Below are positions 35,748 to 46,955 of a stretch of DNA of 64,000 nt, piece after piece. A program made the position numbers and the translations under genes. The first letter of the stretch is position 1; each line of letters starts with the position of its first letter. The notes beneath the pieces were generated by a model. It did not search any database. It saw only the letters and a list, made by a program, of their open reading frames with translations, and had not been told where the DNA came from. Where the stretch lies: the NCBI RefSeq assembly GCF_004332295.1, contig NZ_RXLP01000004.1, positions 1 to 64,000 of the forward strand, given 5' to 3'. The stretch comes from Alloscardovia theropitheci. Its GTDB lineage: Bacteria > Actinomycetota > Actinomycetes > Actinomycetales > Bifidobacteriaceae.

Positions 35748-38690
35748 GTGGGAAAGACGACTGAAACCGATACTAAACGTGCGACGCTCACAGGGAAGAA
35801 TGCAATGCAAGACACTATTATTGAAGATCTTCATGATTTGCCTCTTGATCATAAAATAGTTATTCAAGGTGCACGTGAGCATAATCTAAAGAATGTTGAT
35901 TTAGAAATCCCACGCAACAAAATGGTCGTCTTTACTGGATTATCAGGTTCAGGAAAATCGTCCCTAGCTTTCGACACTCTTTTTGCTGAAGGTCAGCGTC
36001 GATATGTGGAATCATTGTCTGCTTATGCACGCCAATTCCTTGGACAGATGGATAAGCCCGATGTCGATATGATTGATGGACTGAGTCCAGCCGTATCCAT
36101 TGACCAGAAGACCACTAATCGTAATCCACGTTCTACAGTAGGAACTATTACAGAGGTTTATGATTATCTACGTTTACTCTTCGCTCGAACTGGCATTCCA
36201 CATTGTCCAGTGTGCGGTGAGCTCATTTCTGAACAGACTCCACAGCAGATAGTGGACTCTTTAATGAGCCGTCCAGAGGGCACGCGTTTTCAGCTTCTAG
36301 CCCCTGTAGTTAAGGGACGCAAAGGCGAGTTTGTTGAGCTCATTGAGACATTGAGATCAGATGGTTATGCTCGCGCAATTATCGATGGTAAATTACAACA
36401 GCTCAATTCAGAAATCAGCCTGAAGAAGCAAAACAAACATACTATTGAAGTAGTTATTGATCGTCTTGCGGTAAAAGAGGGGATGCGCCAGCGATTAACG
36501 GATTCAGTAGAAACTGCTTTACGTCTCGCTCATGGAGTAGTTATCGCTGATTTTGTTGATTTGGATGAGAAGGATCCGGATAGACGTAAGCCATTTTCTG
36601 AGAATAGAAGCTGCCCAAATTCGCATGAGCTTGAGTTGGATGAAATTGAACCACGTACGTTCTCATTTAACGCTCCGTACGGGGCATGCCCAGAGTGTAC
36701 AGGAATCGGTTTTAAGCTTGAAATCGACCCTGAACTCATAGTCCCAGACCCTTCAAAATCACTTCGCGAAGGAGCAATAGAGCCGTGGAATGGTTCCAAA
36801 ACTCAAACACAGTATTATCAGCATTTGCTTGAAGGACTCTCTGACGAACTCGGCTTTAGCATGGATACTCCGTGGGAGAAACTTGATAAAGATGTTCGTC
36901 ATGCGGTCATGTATGGTCACGATTTCAAAGTCAAAGTAAGCTATCGAAATCGGTGGGGTCGCATGCGAGAGTATACCTCTGGCTTCGAGGGAGTCGTAAG
37001 AGCTCTCATGCGACGTCATGATGAGACTGATTCCGAAGCCATGAAGCAATATTACGAAGCATACATGCGCGAAGTCCCATGCCAAGTATGCCAAGGACGA
37101 CGACTTAAGCCAGAAGTTCTAGCTGTGACCGTCGGTGATGAATCCATCATCGATGTGTGTGATATGCCAATCGTGCGCTCGCTTGCATGGGTAAAAAATC
37201 TTAAACTTGAAGGATCAGCAGCGCAAATTGCTACAGAAATTCTCAAAGAAATTCGTGCGCGCTTAGGCTTCCTTAACGATGTGGGCTTGTCTTATCTTAC
37301 GCTATCTCGAGCAGCAGCAACACTTTCCGGTGGGGAAGCACAGCGCATTCGATTAGCAACTCAAATTGGTTCAGGTCTTGTTGGTGTAATGTACGTTCTA
37401 GACGAACCGTCTATCGGTTTACACCAGCGCGATAATGAAAGACTCATTGGTACACTTCATAATCTACGTGATTTAGGCAACACCTTGATTGTTGTCGAAC
37501 ATGATGAAGATACAATCAAGACAGCTGACTGGCTTGTAGACATTGGTCCAGGAGCAGGCGAACACGGTGGAGAAATTATATTCTCTGGTCATGCGGACCG
37601 AATTACTCAAGCTCAGCGTTCCATTACAGGTGCTTATATCAGCGGGAAACGTAAGATCGCTGTCCCAACTAAACGTAGGCGCGTGTACAAGACGAAGAAC
37701 CTTGAAGTCATTGGCGCTCGGGAGAATAACCTCAAGAATATCAACGTCAAGTTCCCGCTCGGTGTGCTCACAGCGGTCACAGGCGTCTCGGGCTCAGGAA
37801 AATCGACTCTCGTCAACTCCATCCTCTACCCAGTGCTAGCAGATAAGCTCAACGGCGCTCGAATCGTTCCGGGTAAGCATACCCGTGTCGAGGGAGTGGA
37901 TCAGGTTAAAAAGGTGATTCATGTCGATCAGAATCCTATCGGCCGTACACCACGATCCAATCCTGCAACATATACAGGTGTGTGGGATAAGATTCGTACT
38001 CTTTTGGCAAAAACTCCAGAAGCACAGGTTCGCGGATACGGTCCTGGCCGATTCTCCTTTAATGTCAAGGGTGGAAGGTGTGAAGCCTGCCATGGTGATG
38101 GAACAATTAAGATTGAGATGAACTTCTTACCTGACGTTTATGTTGATTGTGAAGTGTGTCATGGAAAACGATACAACCGCGAAACTCTTGAAGTGAAGTA
38201 TAACGGCAAATCAGTGGCGGATATCTTGAACATGCCTATTGAAGAAGCAGCACGTTTTTTCAAATCCTATCCGTCAATTTCTCGCTATTTGCAAACTCTA
38301 GTAGATGTGGGTCTTGGATATATTCGTTTGGGACAGCCAGCACCTACACTATCCGGTGGTGAAAGTCAGCGTGTCAAGCTTGCTACAGAGTTACAGAAGC
38401 GCTCAGATGGTAAAACCGTTTACATCTTGGATGAGCCAACAACAGGTCTTCACTTTGAAGATGTGAACAAACTCATGACTGTACTTCAAGGATTAGTAGA
38501 CAAGGGTAATACGGTAATTGTCATCGAGCATAATCTTGACGTAGTGAAGTGCGCTGATTGGATTATCGATATGGGTCCTGAAGGAGGAGACGGTGGCGGT
38601 ACAGTCGTCGTAGAAGGTACACCAGAGTCAGTGGCAGCAGACTCCGACAGTTGGACTGGAAAATTCTTGCGACCGATGCTGACACGGTAA
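35748..38690 (+). CDS. uvrA: Excinuclease ABC subunit A
   Basis: A 980-residue damage-recognition ATPase of nucleotide excision repair. It contains two split ABC domains (Walker [10 protein letters not shown] at about 65 and GVSGSGKST at about 684), zinc-finger Cys pairs in [16 protein letters not shown] and CEACHGDG, and signatures LSGGEAQRI and [12 protein letters not shown] start at 35748 with AAGAAGGAA upstream. The LexA box upstream fits SOS control. Confidence 0.98.
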   Translation: MGKTTETDTKRATLTGKNAMQDTIIEDLHDLPLDHKIVIQGAREHNLKNVDLEIPRNKMVVFTGLSGSGKSSLAFDTLFAEGQRRYVESLSAYARQFLGQMDKPDVDMIDGLSPAVSIDQKTTNRNPRSTVGTITEVYDYLRLLFARTGIPHCPVCGELISEQTPQQIVDSLMSRPEGTRFQLLAPVVKGRKGEFVELIETLRSDGYARAIIDGKLQQLNSEISLKKQNKHTIEVVIDRLAVKEGMRQRLTDSVETALRLAHGVVIADFVDLDEKDPDRRKPFSENRSCPNSHELELDEIEPRTFSFNAPYGACPECTGIGFKLEIDPELIVPDPSKSLREGAIEPWNGSKTQTQYYQHLLEGLSDELGFSMDTPWEKLDKDVRHAVMYGHDFKVKVSYRNRWGRMREYTSGFEGVVRALMRRHDETDSEAMKQYYEAYMREVPCQVCQGRRLKPEVLAVTVGDESIIDVCDMPIVRSLAWVKNLKLEGSAAQIATEILKEIRARLGFLNDVGLSYLTLSRAAATLSGGEAQRIRLATQIGSGLVGVMYVLDEPSIGLHQRDNERLIGTLHNLRDLGNTLIVVEHDEDTIKTADWLVDIGPGAGEHGGEIIFSGHADRITQAQRSITGAYISGKRKIAVPTKRRRVYKTKNLEVIGARENNLKNINVKFPLGVLTAVTGVSGSGKSTLVNSILYPVLADKLNGARIVPGKHTRVEGVDQVKKVIHVDQNPIGRTPRSNPATYTGVWDKIRTLLAKTPEAQVRGYGPGRFSFNVKGGRCEACHGDGTIKIEMNFLPDVYVDCEVCHGKRYNRETLEVKYNGKSVADILNMPIEEAARFFKSYPSISRYLQTLVDVGLGYIRLGQPAPTLSGGESQRVKLATELQKRSDGKTVYILDEPTTGLHFEDVNKLMTVLQGLVDKGNTVIVIEHNLDVVKCADWIIDMGPEGGDGGGTVVVEGTPESVAADSDSWTGKFLRPMLTR

Positions 38691-38711
38691 AAGACACGCG
38701 CATGATGTACG

Positions 38712-38781
38712 ACTTCGCGTAAACCTATCTGTCTTCACGTGCTCGAATCAACTTAAACACGTGCTCGGATTTACGCGAAGT
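38712..38781 (+). repeat. Long-range inverted repeat between uvrA and uvrC
   Basis: 12-bp perfect arms (38712-38723 and 38770-38781) with 46 nt between, which itself holds two copies of CACGTGCTCG (near 38736 and 38759). Could be a terminator/attenuator or a regulatory site. Confidence 0.5.
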
Positions 38782-38852
38782 ACTTTACGTGCAGAACGAA
38801 ACAACACGTTATAGGTAATTGGTAATTGATGATTTGTAAGGGGTGAGTGCTG

Positions 38853-41546
38853 GTGAGTTCGATGATTGAAAAACATTCGCCGAATCAATGGCGAAAGACT
38901 GCTCGAAAAATGGTAGAAGACTATCATTCTTCTGCAGAAAATGAGATTAATAGCTTAGATTCGACTTCGCAGCATTTGACTGCACAGCGTTCATTTTCAC
39001 AGCAATCACCTTCAACGCATACACCTATAAAAAATCCGCATTTAACAGAAACGGACGATTCTTTAGATAGTATGCCGCTTAGTAATGGATATATCTCGAA
39101 TAATAAGAGTGATAATCAGACTACTAGCTTCATTCGTACAGAGGAATCAAGTACTAAAGCGGTTAATGTAAACGGCGCTCCTTTACTAGGAGATAGTAGA
39201 GATCTCTTCCGCCCTAAAACATCAGATATTCCAACCAATCCTGGAGTTTACAAATGGCGAGATGGGGAAGGGCGTGTTATTTACGTTGGTAAGGCTAAGA
39301 ACCTACGTAATAGACTTACTAATTATTTTCAACCATTAGAGCGCTTACATCCGCGAACTCAAAATATGGTCCTGACTGCACGAAGTCTTGAATGGACTGT
39401 AGTTGGTACCGAACTAGAATCATTGACTCTAGAATACACATGGATTAAAGAATTTGATCCACGATTCAATGTAGTTTTCCGAGATGATAAGACTTACCCA
39501 TATGTTGCTATTTCGGTCAAAGAAGAAATCCCACGCGTATGGGTAACTCGCAACAAAAATAATCGTAAAGCTCGCTATTTCGGACCGTACGCCAAAGTAT
39601 GGAATATGCGTCAAACATTGGATTCCATGTTACGTGCATATCCTGTACGTACCTGCAGCCCATCAGTTTTAAAGAAGGCACAGGAGACGAATAGACCATG
39701 CTTGCTCGGCCATATCGGTAAATGCGCAGCTCCATGCGTGGGGCGTATTTCTGTTGAAGAACACCGAAAGATGAGTGAACAACTGGTTGCAATTCTTACA
39801 GGACGGCTTGGCTCATCATTTCGTAAACAGCTCGAAGAGCAAATGAAACAGGCTAGTTCTGATCTTGAATTTGAGCAAGCGGCTAAATTGCGCGACCGTA
39901 TACAAGCTCTAGATTCCGTACTTGAACAAAATGCTGTCGTTTTCTCAACGGATGTTGACGCAGATATTATCGGAATTGAAACTGATGAACTTGAAGCGAG
40001 CGTCCATACTTTCTTTGTACGCGCTGGAACTATACGTGGTGAAAGAGGATGGTCAGTTGAACGAGTAGAAGATATTTCTGACGCTGAATTACTTGCTGAC
40101 CTCATTACACAGGTATATTCCGCAGCTATTGAAGAAAATGCAACCGAAGACGATACAGTAGTTTCGTCAGATTTAACAAATACACAAGCTGTGAACATTA
40201 CAGAAGATACGTCAGAAAGCAGTTCTCCGCGCCAAAACAAAGAAATCGATGACGGCATTTATGAGGAACAGAGCAAAACTGCTGATACCAGCAGAGAAAC
40301 TGCTCGTGCAACGGTAGGCTTTACCGATGAAAGCACCATAACTTCTGGCTCTTCTTCCATCTCCGTCTCACAAAGTCGAAATGCATTAGCGCCGACTCAG
40401 CAAGTCACAGCACGAGATTCTGTGAGCAGAGCTCAGGCAACGCGCTCTCGACATGAACGTGAGGATACTACAGGCAGAAATGATCTTCTTTCTCCTATAT
40501 CGCCTATTCCTCGTGAAATTATCGTACCTTTTGCTCCCGCCCGCCAAAATGAACTCGAACGATGGCTTTCCGATATTCGCGGATCTATAGTCACGATTCG
40601 AGTTGCAGAGAGGGGAGAGAAGCGAACTCTGCTCGAGCGAGCGCTTGCGAATGCGAAGCAAAGCCTTCAGCGCTCTAAGCTTAGTCGTGTTACTGATTTA
40701 GCCGCACGATCTCAAGCCTTGAATGATATTGCAGATGCTTTGATGCTTGATAAAGCTCCTCTTCGTATCGAGTGTTACGATATTTCAAATGCTACCGGCG
40801 GATCATACCAAGTCGCGTCCATGGTTGTATTTGAAGATGGAATCGCAAAGAAGAATTTTTATCGTCATTTTGCTATTCGCGGCGATGACGGCAAAGGTGC
40901 AATTGATGATACTTCTGCGATTTACGAGACTCTTACTCGGCGCTTTAAGCATGGCAATGTTTCTGGAGATACAGGTGACAGTATCGAGGATGAGGAACGC
41001 CTGAAAAATGTAGGCGATACAGTCTTGTCTCAGAATGCGCAAGAAATCGTACAACAAGATACCAATCGGCGTCGGTTCGCGTATAAGCCAAATCTGATAG
41101 TTGTAGATGGTGGACAGCCACAAGTTAAAGCAGCACAAAGAGCACTTGAAGATAGTGGTGTAACAGATGTTGCTGTATGCGGATTAGCGAAGAAGCTTGA
41201 AGAAGTGTGGGTTCCTGATGATGATTATCCTATAATTCTCAAGCGTCAGTCTGAAGGTATGTATTTACTACAACGAGTACGTGACGAGTCACACCGCTTT
41301 GCAATTACGTATCATCGTAAAGTCAGACGTAAAGGAGCACTACGTTCTGCACTTGATGAGATTCCAGGAATTGGCCCGAATTTCCAAAAGAAACTCTTGA
41401 ACCATTTCGGGTCTGTGCGTGCTATGCGTGAAGCAAGCTACGAAGATTTCTTAGAAGTATCAGGAATTGGCGAATCCAAGGCAAAGATACTCTTTGAAAG
41501 CTTGCACAACCAACCTCAAAAGGATACAAAATCGGATAGTAACTAA
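38853..41546 (+). CDS. uvrC: Excinuclease ABC subunit C with large extensions
   Basis: A ~897-residue nuclease that makes both cuts in nucleotide excision repair. The GIY-YIG domain begins near residue 122 (NPGVYKWRD, YVGKAKNLRNR), preceded by ~120 residues of low-complexity Ser/Thr/Asn/Gln sequence. UvrB-binding region EQAAKLRDRIQAL is near 345. A ~120-residue polar insert (about 430-552) lies before the RNase H-like domain (IECYDISNATG, then VVDGG), with another ~35-residue polar insert near 690. C-terminal helix-hairpin-helix IPGIGPNFQKK and VSGIGESKAK. Usual UvrC is ~600 residues. GTG at 38853 chosen for AAGGGG 9 nt before; GTG 38847 and ATG 38862 are alternatives. Confidence 0.95.
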   Translation: MSSMIEKHSPNQWRKTARKMVEDYHSSAENEINSLDSTSQHLTAQRSFSQQSPSTHTPIKNPHLTETDDSLDSMPLSNGYISNNKSDNQTTSFIRTEESSTKAVNVNGAPLLGDSRDLFRPKTSDIPTNPGVYKWRDGEGRVIYVGKAKNLRNRLTNYFQPLERLHPRTQNMVLTARSLEWTVVGTELESLTLEYTWIKEFDPRFNVVFRDDKTYPYVAISVKEEIPRVWVTRNKNNRKARYFGPYAKVWNMRQTLDSMLRAYPVRTCSPSVLKKAQETNRPCLLGHIGKCAAPCVGRISVEEHRKMSEQLVAILTGRLGSSFRKQLEEQMKQASSDLEFEQAAKLRDRIQALDSVLEQNAVVFSTDVDADIIGIETDELEASVHTFFVRAGTIRGERGWSVERVEDISDAELLADLITQVYSAAIEENATEDDTVVSSDLTNTQAVNITEDTSESSSPRQNKEIDDGIYEEQSKTADTSRETARATVGFTDESTITSGSSSISVSQSRNALAPTQQVTARDSVSRAQATRSRHEREDTTGRNDLLSPISPIPREIIVPFAPARQNELERWLSDIRGSIVTIRVAERGEKRTLLERALANAKQSLQRSKLSRVTDLAARSQALNDIADALMLDKAPLRIECYDISNATGGSYQVASMVVFEDGIAKKNFYRHFAIRGDDGKGAIDDTSAIYETLTRRFKHGNVSGDTGDSIEDEERLKNVGDTVLSQNAQEIVQQDTNRRRFAYKPNLIVVDGGQPQVKAAQRALEDSGVTDVAVCGLAKKLEEVWVPDDDYPIILKRQSEGMYLLQRVRDESHRFAITYHRKVRRKGALRSALDEIPGIGPNFQKKLLNHFGSVRAMREASYEDFLEVSGIGESKAKILFESLHNQPQKDTKSDSN

Positions 41547-41721
41547 TAAACTGTACTTATTGGCTACGCCCCTCACCATGCTGCCTAGAGTTTCACACAT
41601 CAAAAAGTGATTCAGGATAATGAGACAGTAGTGTGAATACCTCTAAGAAATGGTATCCTTACTTGGTAAGCATATTGAATAGAATGCAAACAGAAGACTA
41701 CAGTAAAGATAAGCTAGAAAT

Positions 41722-42621
41722 ATGACTAATCATCATGCAGCAGTATTAGGTTACCCTATTGGGCATTCACTTTCACCTGTGCTCCATAACGCAGCTTACG
41801 AAGCACTAGGCTTAAGAAATTGGTCTTATGATAAGATTTCTGTCACCGAAAATGAACTGCACGGTTTTTTTGAAAGTCTTGATAATTCCTGGGCGGGCGT
41901 GAGTATGACTATGCCACTCAAACAGGAGGCTCTGAGCTTTGGAGATATGGGTGACCTTCATGTTCAACATTTAGGTGTAGCAAATACAGCTGTATTTGAT
42001 TGGAATATGAAGAATGGTTCTCATAAGAACATGCCACATATAACGTTGTATAACACCGATGTTGATGGCATATCAATGACATTTGCTGATGAATTCAGAC
42101 TCGTTGATCTTACTCATAAACGTGTATTAATTCTTGGATCAGGTTCTACTGCAATGTCTGCGCTTGAGGCATGTATCGAAATGAACGCGACTCACATTAC
42201 TCTGTGCGCGCGTGATATTAATCGAGCGCAAGAGAAGGTCAATACCATCATCTCCATGTATCCTCAAGAAATAAGTGTAAGCATTCGACCGTGGGAATAT
42301 GCATCTCAAGAGTGCGTTGCAGCAAATGTAATTATCTCCGCAGTCACCGCTCACGCTACTGATGATATCGCGAAAGAATTAATTTGGCTGCCGTATAGGC
42401 GTATTTTTAATAAAACGTATCTGCTTGACGTTATCTATGATCCGCGGCCTACAGCACTTATGACAGTTATTTCGGCTGACGGGGGACACGTACGTGGCGG
42501 AGAACATATGCTATTGAGACAGGCAGTGGCTCAAGTCGCATATATGACTCATACAACTGTTCAAGATGTGATGAATATCGCGTTTACAGCGATGAAAAAA
42601 GCTCTTTTTGAGAAGCTCTAG
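41722..42621 (+). CDS. aroE: Shikimate dehydrogenase
   Basis: A 299-residue NADP-linked enzyme reducing 3-dehydroshikimate in aromatic amino acid synthesis. The shikimate site is GHSLSPVLHNAAY, with catalytic Lys in TMPLKQEA and NTDVDGISM. The nucleotide loop is ILGSGSTAMSALE, and LLRQAVAQ holds the C-terminal Gln. It lies between uvrC and rapZ. ATG at 41722; the ribosome site is weak. Confidence 0.93.
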   Translation: MTNHHAAVLGYPIGHSLSPVLHNAAYEALGLRNWSYDKISVTENELHGFFESLDNSWAGVSMTMPLKQEALSFGDMGDLHVQHLGVANTAVFDWNMKNGSHKNMPHITLYNTDVDGISMTFADEFRLVDLTHKRVLILGSGSTAMSALEACIEMNATHITLCARDINRAQEKVNTIISMYPQEISVSIRPWEYASQECVAANVIISAVTAHATDDIAKELIWLPYRRIFNKTYLLDVIYDPRPTALMTVISADGGHVRGGEHMLLRQAVAQVAYMTHTTVQDVMNIAFTAMKKALFEKL

Positions 42622-42636
42622 AGATAAGCTATAACT

Positions 42637-43560
42637 ATGGAAAAAATCGATGCCATTGCTCATACAAGTGGTAATGAAGGTAACCGTACCGAGGATTTTG
42701 AAGTTCTTCTGATTACGGGAATGTCTGGAGCAGGTCGTTCGCGTGCTGCGGACAGTATCGAAGATATCGGATGGTATGTTGTTGATAATTTGCCTCCAAA
42801 ACTACTCATTCCGCTTGTTGATATGATGACATCCTCAGGGTCAAAAGTTCATAAACTCGCTGCTGTGATTGATGTACGTTCACGATCATATTTTGACGAT
42901 CTATCGCAAGTTTTAGCACATCTTGATGATTTGGGTGTGAAAACGCGAATCATTTTTCTTGATGCTAGCGATGATGTTCTTGTCAAACGCTATGAATCAG
43001 TTCGTCGTCCGCATCCTTTACAAAATGGTCGCCGTTTAATTGATGGTATTACGGAAGAGCGTGAACTTCTTAAAATTTTGAAGGATCGTGCCGATGTCAT
43101 TATTGACACTTCGCGAACGAGTATTCATCAATTATCAACGCAATTATATGAATCACTTGTAGGAACTGGTCCGACTACCGTAAACGTCCACATTTTTAGT
43201 TTTGGGTTCAAACACGGCGTACCATCGGATGCTGATTTTGTGCTTGATGTGCGCTTTTTACCAAATCCGTATTGGGTTGCCGAGCTCAGAAATCTCACTG
43301 GTCTAGATAAAGCGGTGAGTGAATATGTGCTTAATAGTAGCGGAGCGCGCGAGTTTCTTGATGCATATGAAAAAGCGTTAACAATTGCTATTGAAGGATA
43401 TGCTCGCGAAGATAAACACTTTGTAACAATTGCAGTTGGTTGTACCGGAGGACAGCATCGATCAGTTGCGATGAGCCATGAACTTGCGCGAAGGCTGAAA
43501 TCTCATAATCTGACTGTTACGGTATCAGCTCGCGAATTAGAACGAATGACTCACAATTAA
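42637..43560 (+). CDS. rapZ: RNase adapter/nucleotide-binding protein RapZ (YvcJ)
   Basis: A 307-residue P-loop protein. Walker A is GMSGAGRS (Arg replacing Lys, as usual in actinobacterial members), followed by DIGWYVVDNLPP, the family signature. FSFGFKHGVPSDADFVLDVR and VAVGCTGGQHRSVA mark the C-terminal domain. It normally sits as uvrC-rapZ-yvcK-whiA. Here aroE is inserted before it and yvcK is missing after it. Confidence 0.95.
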   Translation: MEKIDAIAHTSGNEGNRTEDFEVLLITGMSGAGRSRAADSIEDIGWYVVDNLPPKLLIPLVDMMTSSGSKVHKLAAVIDVRSRSYFDDLSQVLAHLDDLGVKTRIIFLDASDDVLVKRYESVRRPHPLQNGRRLIDGITEERELLKILKDRADVIIDTSRTSIHQLSTQLYESLVGTGPTTVNVHIFSFGFKHGVPSDADFVLDVRFLPNPYWVAELRNLTGLDKAVSEYVLNSSGAREFLDAYEKALTIAIEGYAREDKHFVTIAVGCTGGQHRSVAMSHELARRLKSHNLTVTVSARELERMTHN

Positions 43561-43564
43561 GACA

Positions 43565-43592
43565 TTTACGTGGATTATTTTACGTGGATTAT
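43565..43592. repeat. Two tandem 14-bp repeats
   Basis: TTTACGTGGATTAT twice in a row, between rapZ and whiA where yvcK is expected. Confidence 0.7.
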
Positions 43593-43696
43593 TATGTAAA
43601 ATTTTAGCTGATGGAATTATTCTTTCACTCTATCCACGGCTATCGTTAGACTAAAAACTCGGATATTCTGCTTTCACAGCTTCAAAAGGAGGCGCC

Positions 43697-44656
43697 GTGT
43701 CACTGCTCGACGAGGTCAAAAACGAACTCGTATCTATTACTGATGACTCTTCACTTGCTAAGCAAGCTCAGGTTTCTACTATGCTTCGCTTTGGTGGAGG
43801 GATTCAGGTAGTCAAGAACATTCCGATTGTTTTTGGACAGTTCACTAGTAAATCAGCGGCGCAATGGCTCCAATCAACGATTCACGAGCTGTGGGGGTAT
43901 GACGCTGAATTGCGTCAAGCATCGTCATCATTGCCTTCAGGTGAATCGGTAGAATATTTCTTGGTTGCTGTCACTCGTGATGGTAAACGTTTAGCTTTGC
44001 AGACGGGGCTTCTTGATCAGCGTTCACGCGAAGTACCAGGTATCGCACCTGCACATGTACAGGGAAATATCGCACAGGTTAAAGCTGCTTGGCGCGGAGC
44101 CTTCTTAGCTAAAGGTCGCCTAAGCAATCCAGGAAAATCAAGTCTTATGGAGATTGTGTGCCCTAGTGTAGAAGCTGTAAACGATTTAATTCTTGCAGCA
44201 CGCCGTCTTGGTATTACAGCTAAGCCACACCGCGTCAATAGTTCTGTCCGAGTTCGACTAACCGACCCTGATGTTATCGAACGTATGCTTATACTCATGG
44301 GTGCTACGACGACTGCTCGTGAATGGAGCGGTAAGCGTGTAGAAGGCGAAACGCGTGGAAAAGCAAATCGTCTTGCTAATTTTGATGATGCGAATATGCG
44401 TCGTAGCGCTAAAGCAGCAGTAGAAGCGAGCCAAAAGGTACGTAAGGCATTTGAAATTTTGGGAGATGACATTCCAGAAAATCTTCGCGCGGCAGGTCAG
44501 CTTCGACTTGATCATGGTGATGCAAGCCTTGAAGAGCTTGGTCGTCTTGCCGATCCTCCAATTACAAAGGATGCAATCGCTGGCAGAATTCGACGTTTGC
44601 TGCAATTAGCAACAAAAGTTGAGAAACAGCGCGCGGCAGCTGCAGAAAAGAACTAA
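43697..44656 (+). CDS. whiA: DNA-binding protein WhiA
   Basis: A 319-residue protein related to LAGLIDADG endonucleases fused to a helix-turn-helix. The N-terminal WhiA region has [12 protein letters not shown]; the LAGLIDADG-like middle spans [16 protein letters not shown]; the C-terminal helix-turn-helix is [20 protein letters not shown]. It is needed for division/sporulation control in Gram-positives. GTG start with AAGGAGG. pgk follows after 33 nt. Confidence 0.96.
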   Translation: MSLLDEVKNELVSITDDSSLAKQAQVSTMLRFGGGIQVVKNIPIVFGQFTSKSAAQWLQSTIHELWGYDAELRQASSSLPSGESVEYFLVAVTRDGKRLALQTGLLDQRSREVPGIAPAHVQGNIAQVKAAWRGAFLAKGRLSNPGKSSLMEIVCPSVEAVNDLILAARRLGITAKPHRVNSSVRVRLTDPDVIERMLILMGATTTAREWSGKRVEGETRGKANRLANFDDANMRRSAKAAVEASQKVRKAFEILGDDIPENLRAAGQLRLDHGDASLEELGRLADPPITKDAIAGRIRRLLQLATKVEKQRAAAAEKN

Positions 44657-44689
44657 ACTTCATAAGTGGTGGAAAAAGAAAGGAAGCTA

Positions 44690-45886
44690 ATGAAGACTCT
44701 TAAAGATTTGGGAAATGTAAGCGGCAAGCGTGTGCTCGTCCGTGCTGATTTTAATGTCCCACTGGATGGAACTACAATCACCGACGATGGTCGTATCCGT
44801 GCAGCTTTACCTACAATTAATGCATTGCGTGAAGCAGGTGCCAAGGTGATTCTTATGGCTCATCTTGGTCGACCAAAGGGGCAGGTTGTACCAGAACTCA
44901 GCCTCGCACCAGTAGCTGCTCGTTTGAGTGAGCTTATCGATGCACCAGTAGTTTTGGCATCTGATACTTATGGCGAAGATGCACAAGCCAAGGTTGCTGC
45001 TATGAAGGACGGCGACGTAGTTCTTCTTGAAAACGTTCGCTTCAATCCAGAAGAGACATCTAAGGATGCTGAAGAACGTGCTGCTTATGCGAAGAAGATT
45101 GCTGCTCTTGGTGAAGCATTCGTGTCTGATGGTTTCGGTGTAGTTCACCGCGCACAGGGTTCAAACTATGATGTAGCAACTGACCTTCCAGCCGTAGCTG
45201 GTTTGCTCGTAGAGAAGGAAGTAACTGCACTCTCTAAGACAAATGATCCTGAGCGTCCATTGACAGTAGTTCTCGGTGGTTCTAAGGTTTCAGACAAGCT
45301 CGGAGTTATCGCTAATTTGCTCAACAAGGCAGATCGCCTCGTTATCGGTGGCGGTATGGTCTTTACCTTCCTCAAGGCTAAGGGTTATGAAGTAGGTAAG
45401 TCCTTGCTTGAAGAGGATCAGATTGAGACAGTAAAGGGATATCTCGCCACTGCAGAAGAAAAGGGCGTAGAAATCGTTTTGCCTGTTGATATTCTTGCAG
45501 CAGATACATTTGCTGCGGATAGCCCATATGAGGTTGTGCCTGCAGATGCAATTCCAGCTGATAAGATTGGTCTTGATATCGGTCCAGAATCTCAGAAGCT
45601 CTTCCACGATAAGATTGTCGATTCCAAGACGGTCGTATGGAATGGCCCTATGGGCGTATTTGAGTTTGAGAACTTCGCAGGTGGTACTCGTGCAGTAGCA
45701 CAGGGCTTAATTGACGCTACAGCAGAAAATGGTGCATTCTCAATCGTCGGTGGTGGAGATTCTGCATCCGCAGTACGTAACCTCGGATTTGATGAGAGCA
45801 AGTTCTCTCACATCTCCACAGGTGGCGGTGCTTCTCTCGAATTCCTCGAAGGCAAGACACTTCCTGGCTTGAGCGTTCTCGACTAG
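44690..45886 (+). CDS. pgk: Phosphoglycerate kinase
   Basis: A 398-residue glycolytic enzyme making ATP from 1,3-bisphosphoglycerate. [53 protein letters not shown] and [10 protein letters not shown] are all present. ATG at 44690 with AAAGGAA; the frame opens a little earlier. tpiA and secG follow in the same direction; the hairpin at 45937-45990 ends the unit. Confidence 0.98.
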   Translation: MKTLKDLGNVSGKRVLVRADFNVPLDGTTITDDGRIRAALPTINALREAGAKVILMAHLGRPKGQVVPELSLAPVAARLSELIDAPVVLASDTYGEDAQAKVAAMKDGDVVLLENVRFNPEETSKDAEERAAYAKKIAALGEAFVSDGFGVVHRAQGSNYDVATDLPAVAGLLVEKEVTALSKTNDPERPLTVVLGGSKVSDKLGVIANLLNKADRLVIGGGMVFTFLKAKGYEVGKSLLEEDQIETVKGYLATAEEKGVEIVLPVDILAADTFAADSPYEVVPADAIPADKIGLDIGPESQKLFHDKIVDSKTVVWNGPMGVFEFENFAGGTRAVAQGLIDATAENGAFSIVGGGDSASAVRNLGFDESKFSHISTGGGASLEFLEGKTLPGLSVLD

Positions 45887-45936
45887 GTTCACGGCGTAGT
45901 CTTTACTAAGGATTACTCGATTAAGATATTAATAAT

Positions 45937-45994
45937 AGAAGGCAGTTTCTTTGTTCGCGCAAATCTTGTGCAGCGGGATAACTGCCTTCTTTCA
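45937..45994 (+). terminator. Terminator after pgk
   Basis: 11-bp perfect stem (45937-45947 with 45980-45990), long loop, followed by TTTC. Confidence 0.65.
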
Positions 45995-46080
45995 TGACTC
46001 CTCGGCAAGAGAATCATTGTATAACGGTATATATGTACTGTTAATCTTGGTTTTAGGAATAAAGAAATGAGTGGTGAACA

Positions 46081-46881
46081 ATGTCGCAGCGAATGCCATT
46101 AGTGGTGGGTAATTGGAAGATGAATTTAAACCACCGAGAAGCTACTTACTTTTTACAGAAATTAGCATGGTTACTTCGTGATGCACATTTTGATTATAAA
46201 GAGTGCGAAATCGCAATCCTTCCACCATTTACCTCAATTCGAAGTGTACAAGTCCTTGTAGAGGCTGATAGGCTCAATATCAATTACGGTGCGCAAACAG
46301 TTTCTGTGACCGCTCAGGGGGCGTTTACAGGCGATGTGTCTGCAGATATGCTCTCATCGTTGGGATGTAAGTACGTTTTAGTTGGTCATTCAGAGCGACG
46401 TCGTTATTATGCAGACGACGATGCTAATCTAGTGGATCAGGTTCGTGCAGTATTAACGGCAGGCATGACTCCTATCTTGTGTGTAGGCGAAGGATATGAA
46501 GAACGTAGAGAGGGGATAGAGCTCGACTATGCTGTAGGGCAAGTCGATGATATTACCCGAGACATCTCTGAAGAAGATGCTCAAAAAATGATTATCGCTT
46601 ATGAGCCAGTATGGGCAATTGGCACCGGGCTTGTTGCAACACCTCAGTCAGCCGAAGATGCTGCGCAAGCTATCCGAACGCACTTGACACGTGTTTATTC
46701 AAAGGAAACAGCTAATAAGGTCAGAATTCTCTATGGCGGATCTGTTACCGCCTCAAATGCTACATTACTGATGAATGAAGCACGAAATATGGATGGATTC
46801 CTCGTCGGAGGAGCTAGCCTCGAACCTGAAGAATTCGCTACCATTATTCGATTAGCAAGTAAAGCCGCTAAGAATAGATGA
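46081..46881 (+). CDS. tpiA: Triosephosphate isomerase
   Basis: A 266-residue TIM barrel that interconverts the triose phosphates. VGNWKMN (Lys), GHSERR (catalytic His), AYEPVWAIGTG (catalytic Glu) and LYGGSVTASN are intact. ATG at 46081 with GTGGTG upstream. Confidence 0.98.
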   Translation: MSQRMPLVVGNWKMNLNHREATYFLQKLAWLLRDAHFDYKECEIAILPPFTSIRSVQVLVEADRLNINYGAQTVSVTAQGAFTGDVSADMLSSLGCKYVLVGHSERRRYYADDDANLVDQVRAVLTAGMTPILCVGEGYEERREGIELDYAVGQVDDITRDISEEDAQKMIIAYEPVWAIGTGLVATPQSAEDAAQAIRTHLTRVYSKETANKVRILYGGSVTASNATLLMNEARNMDGFLVGGASLEPEEFATIIRLASKAAKNR

Positions 46882-46955
46882 CAAATTCGTGTCTAGAAAA
46901 CTTTAACTTTTCGCTAGCTTAAGGTATTCTTTAAATAGCTTTTATGGGAGGTGTA

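Noticed and set aside
40386-40661. Open frame opposite the uvrC insert
   Set aside because: Antisense to uvrC and lacks a ribosome site or known motif.
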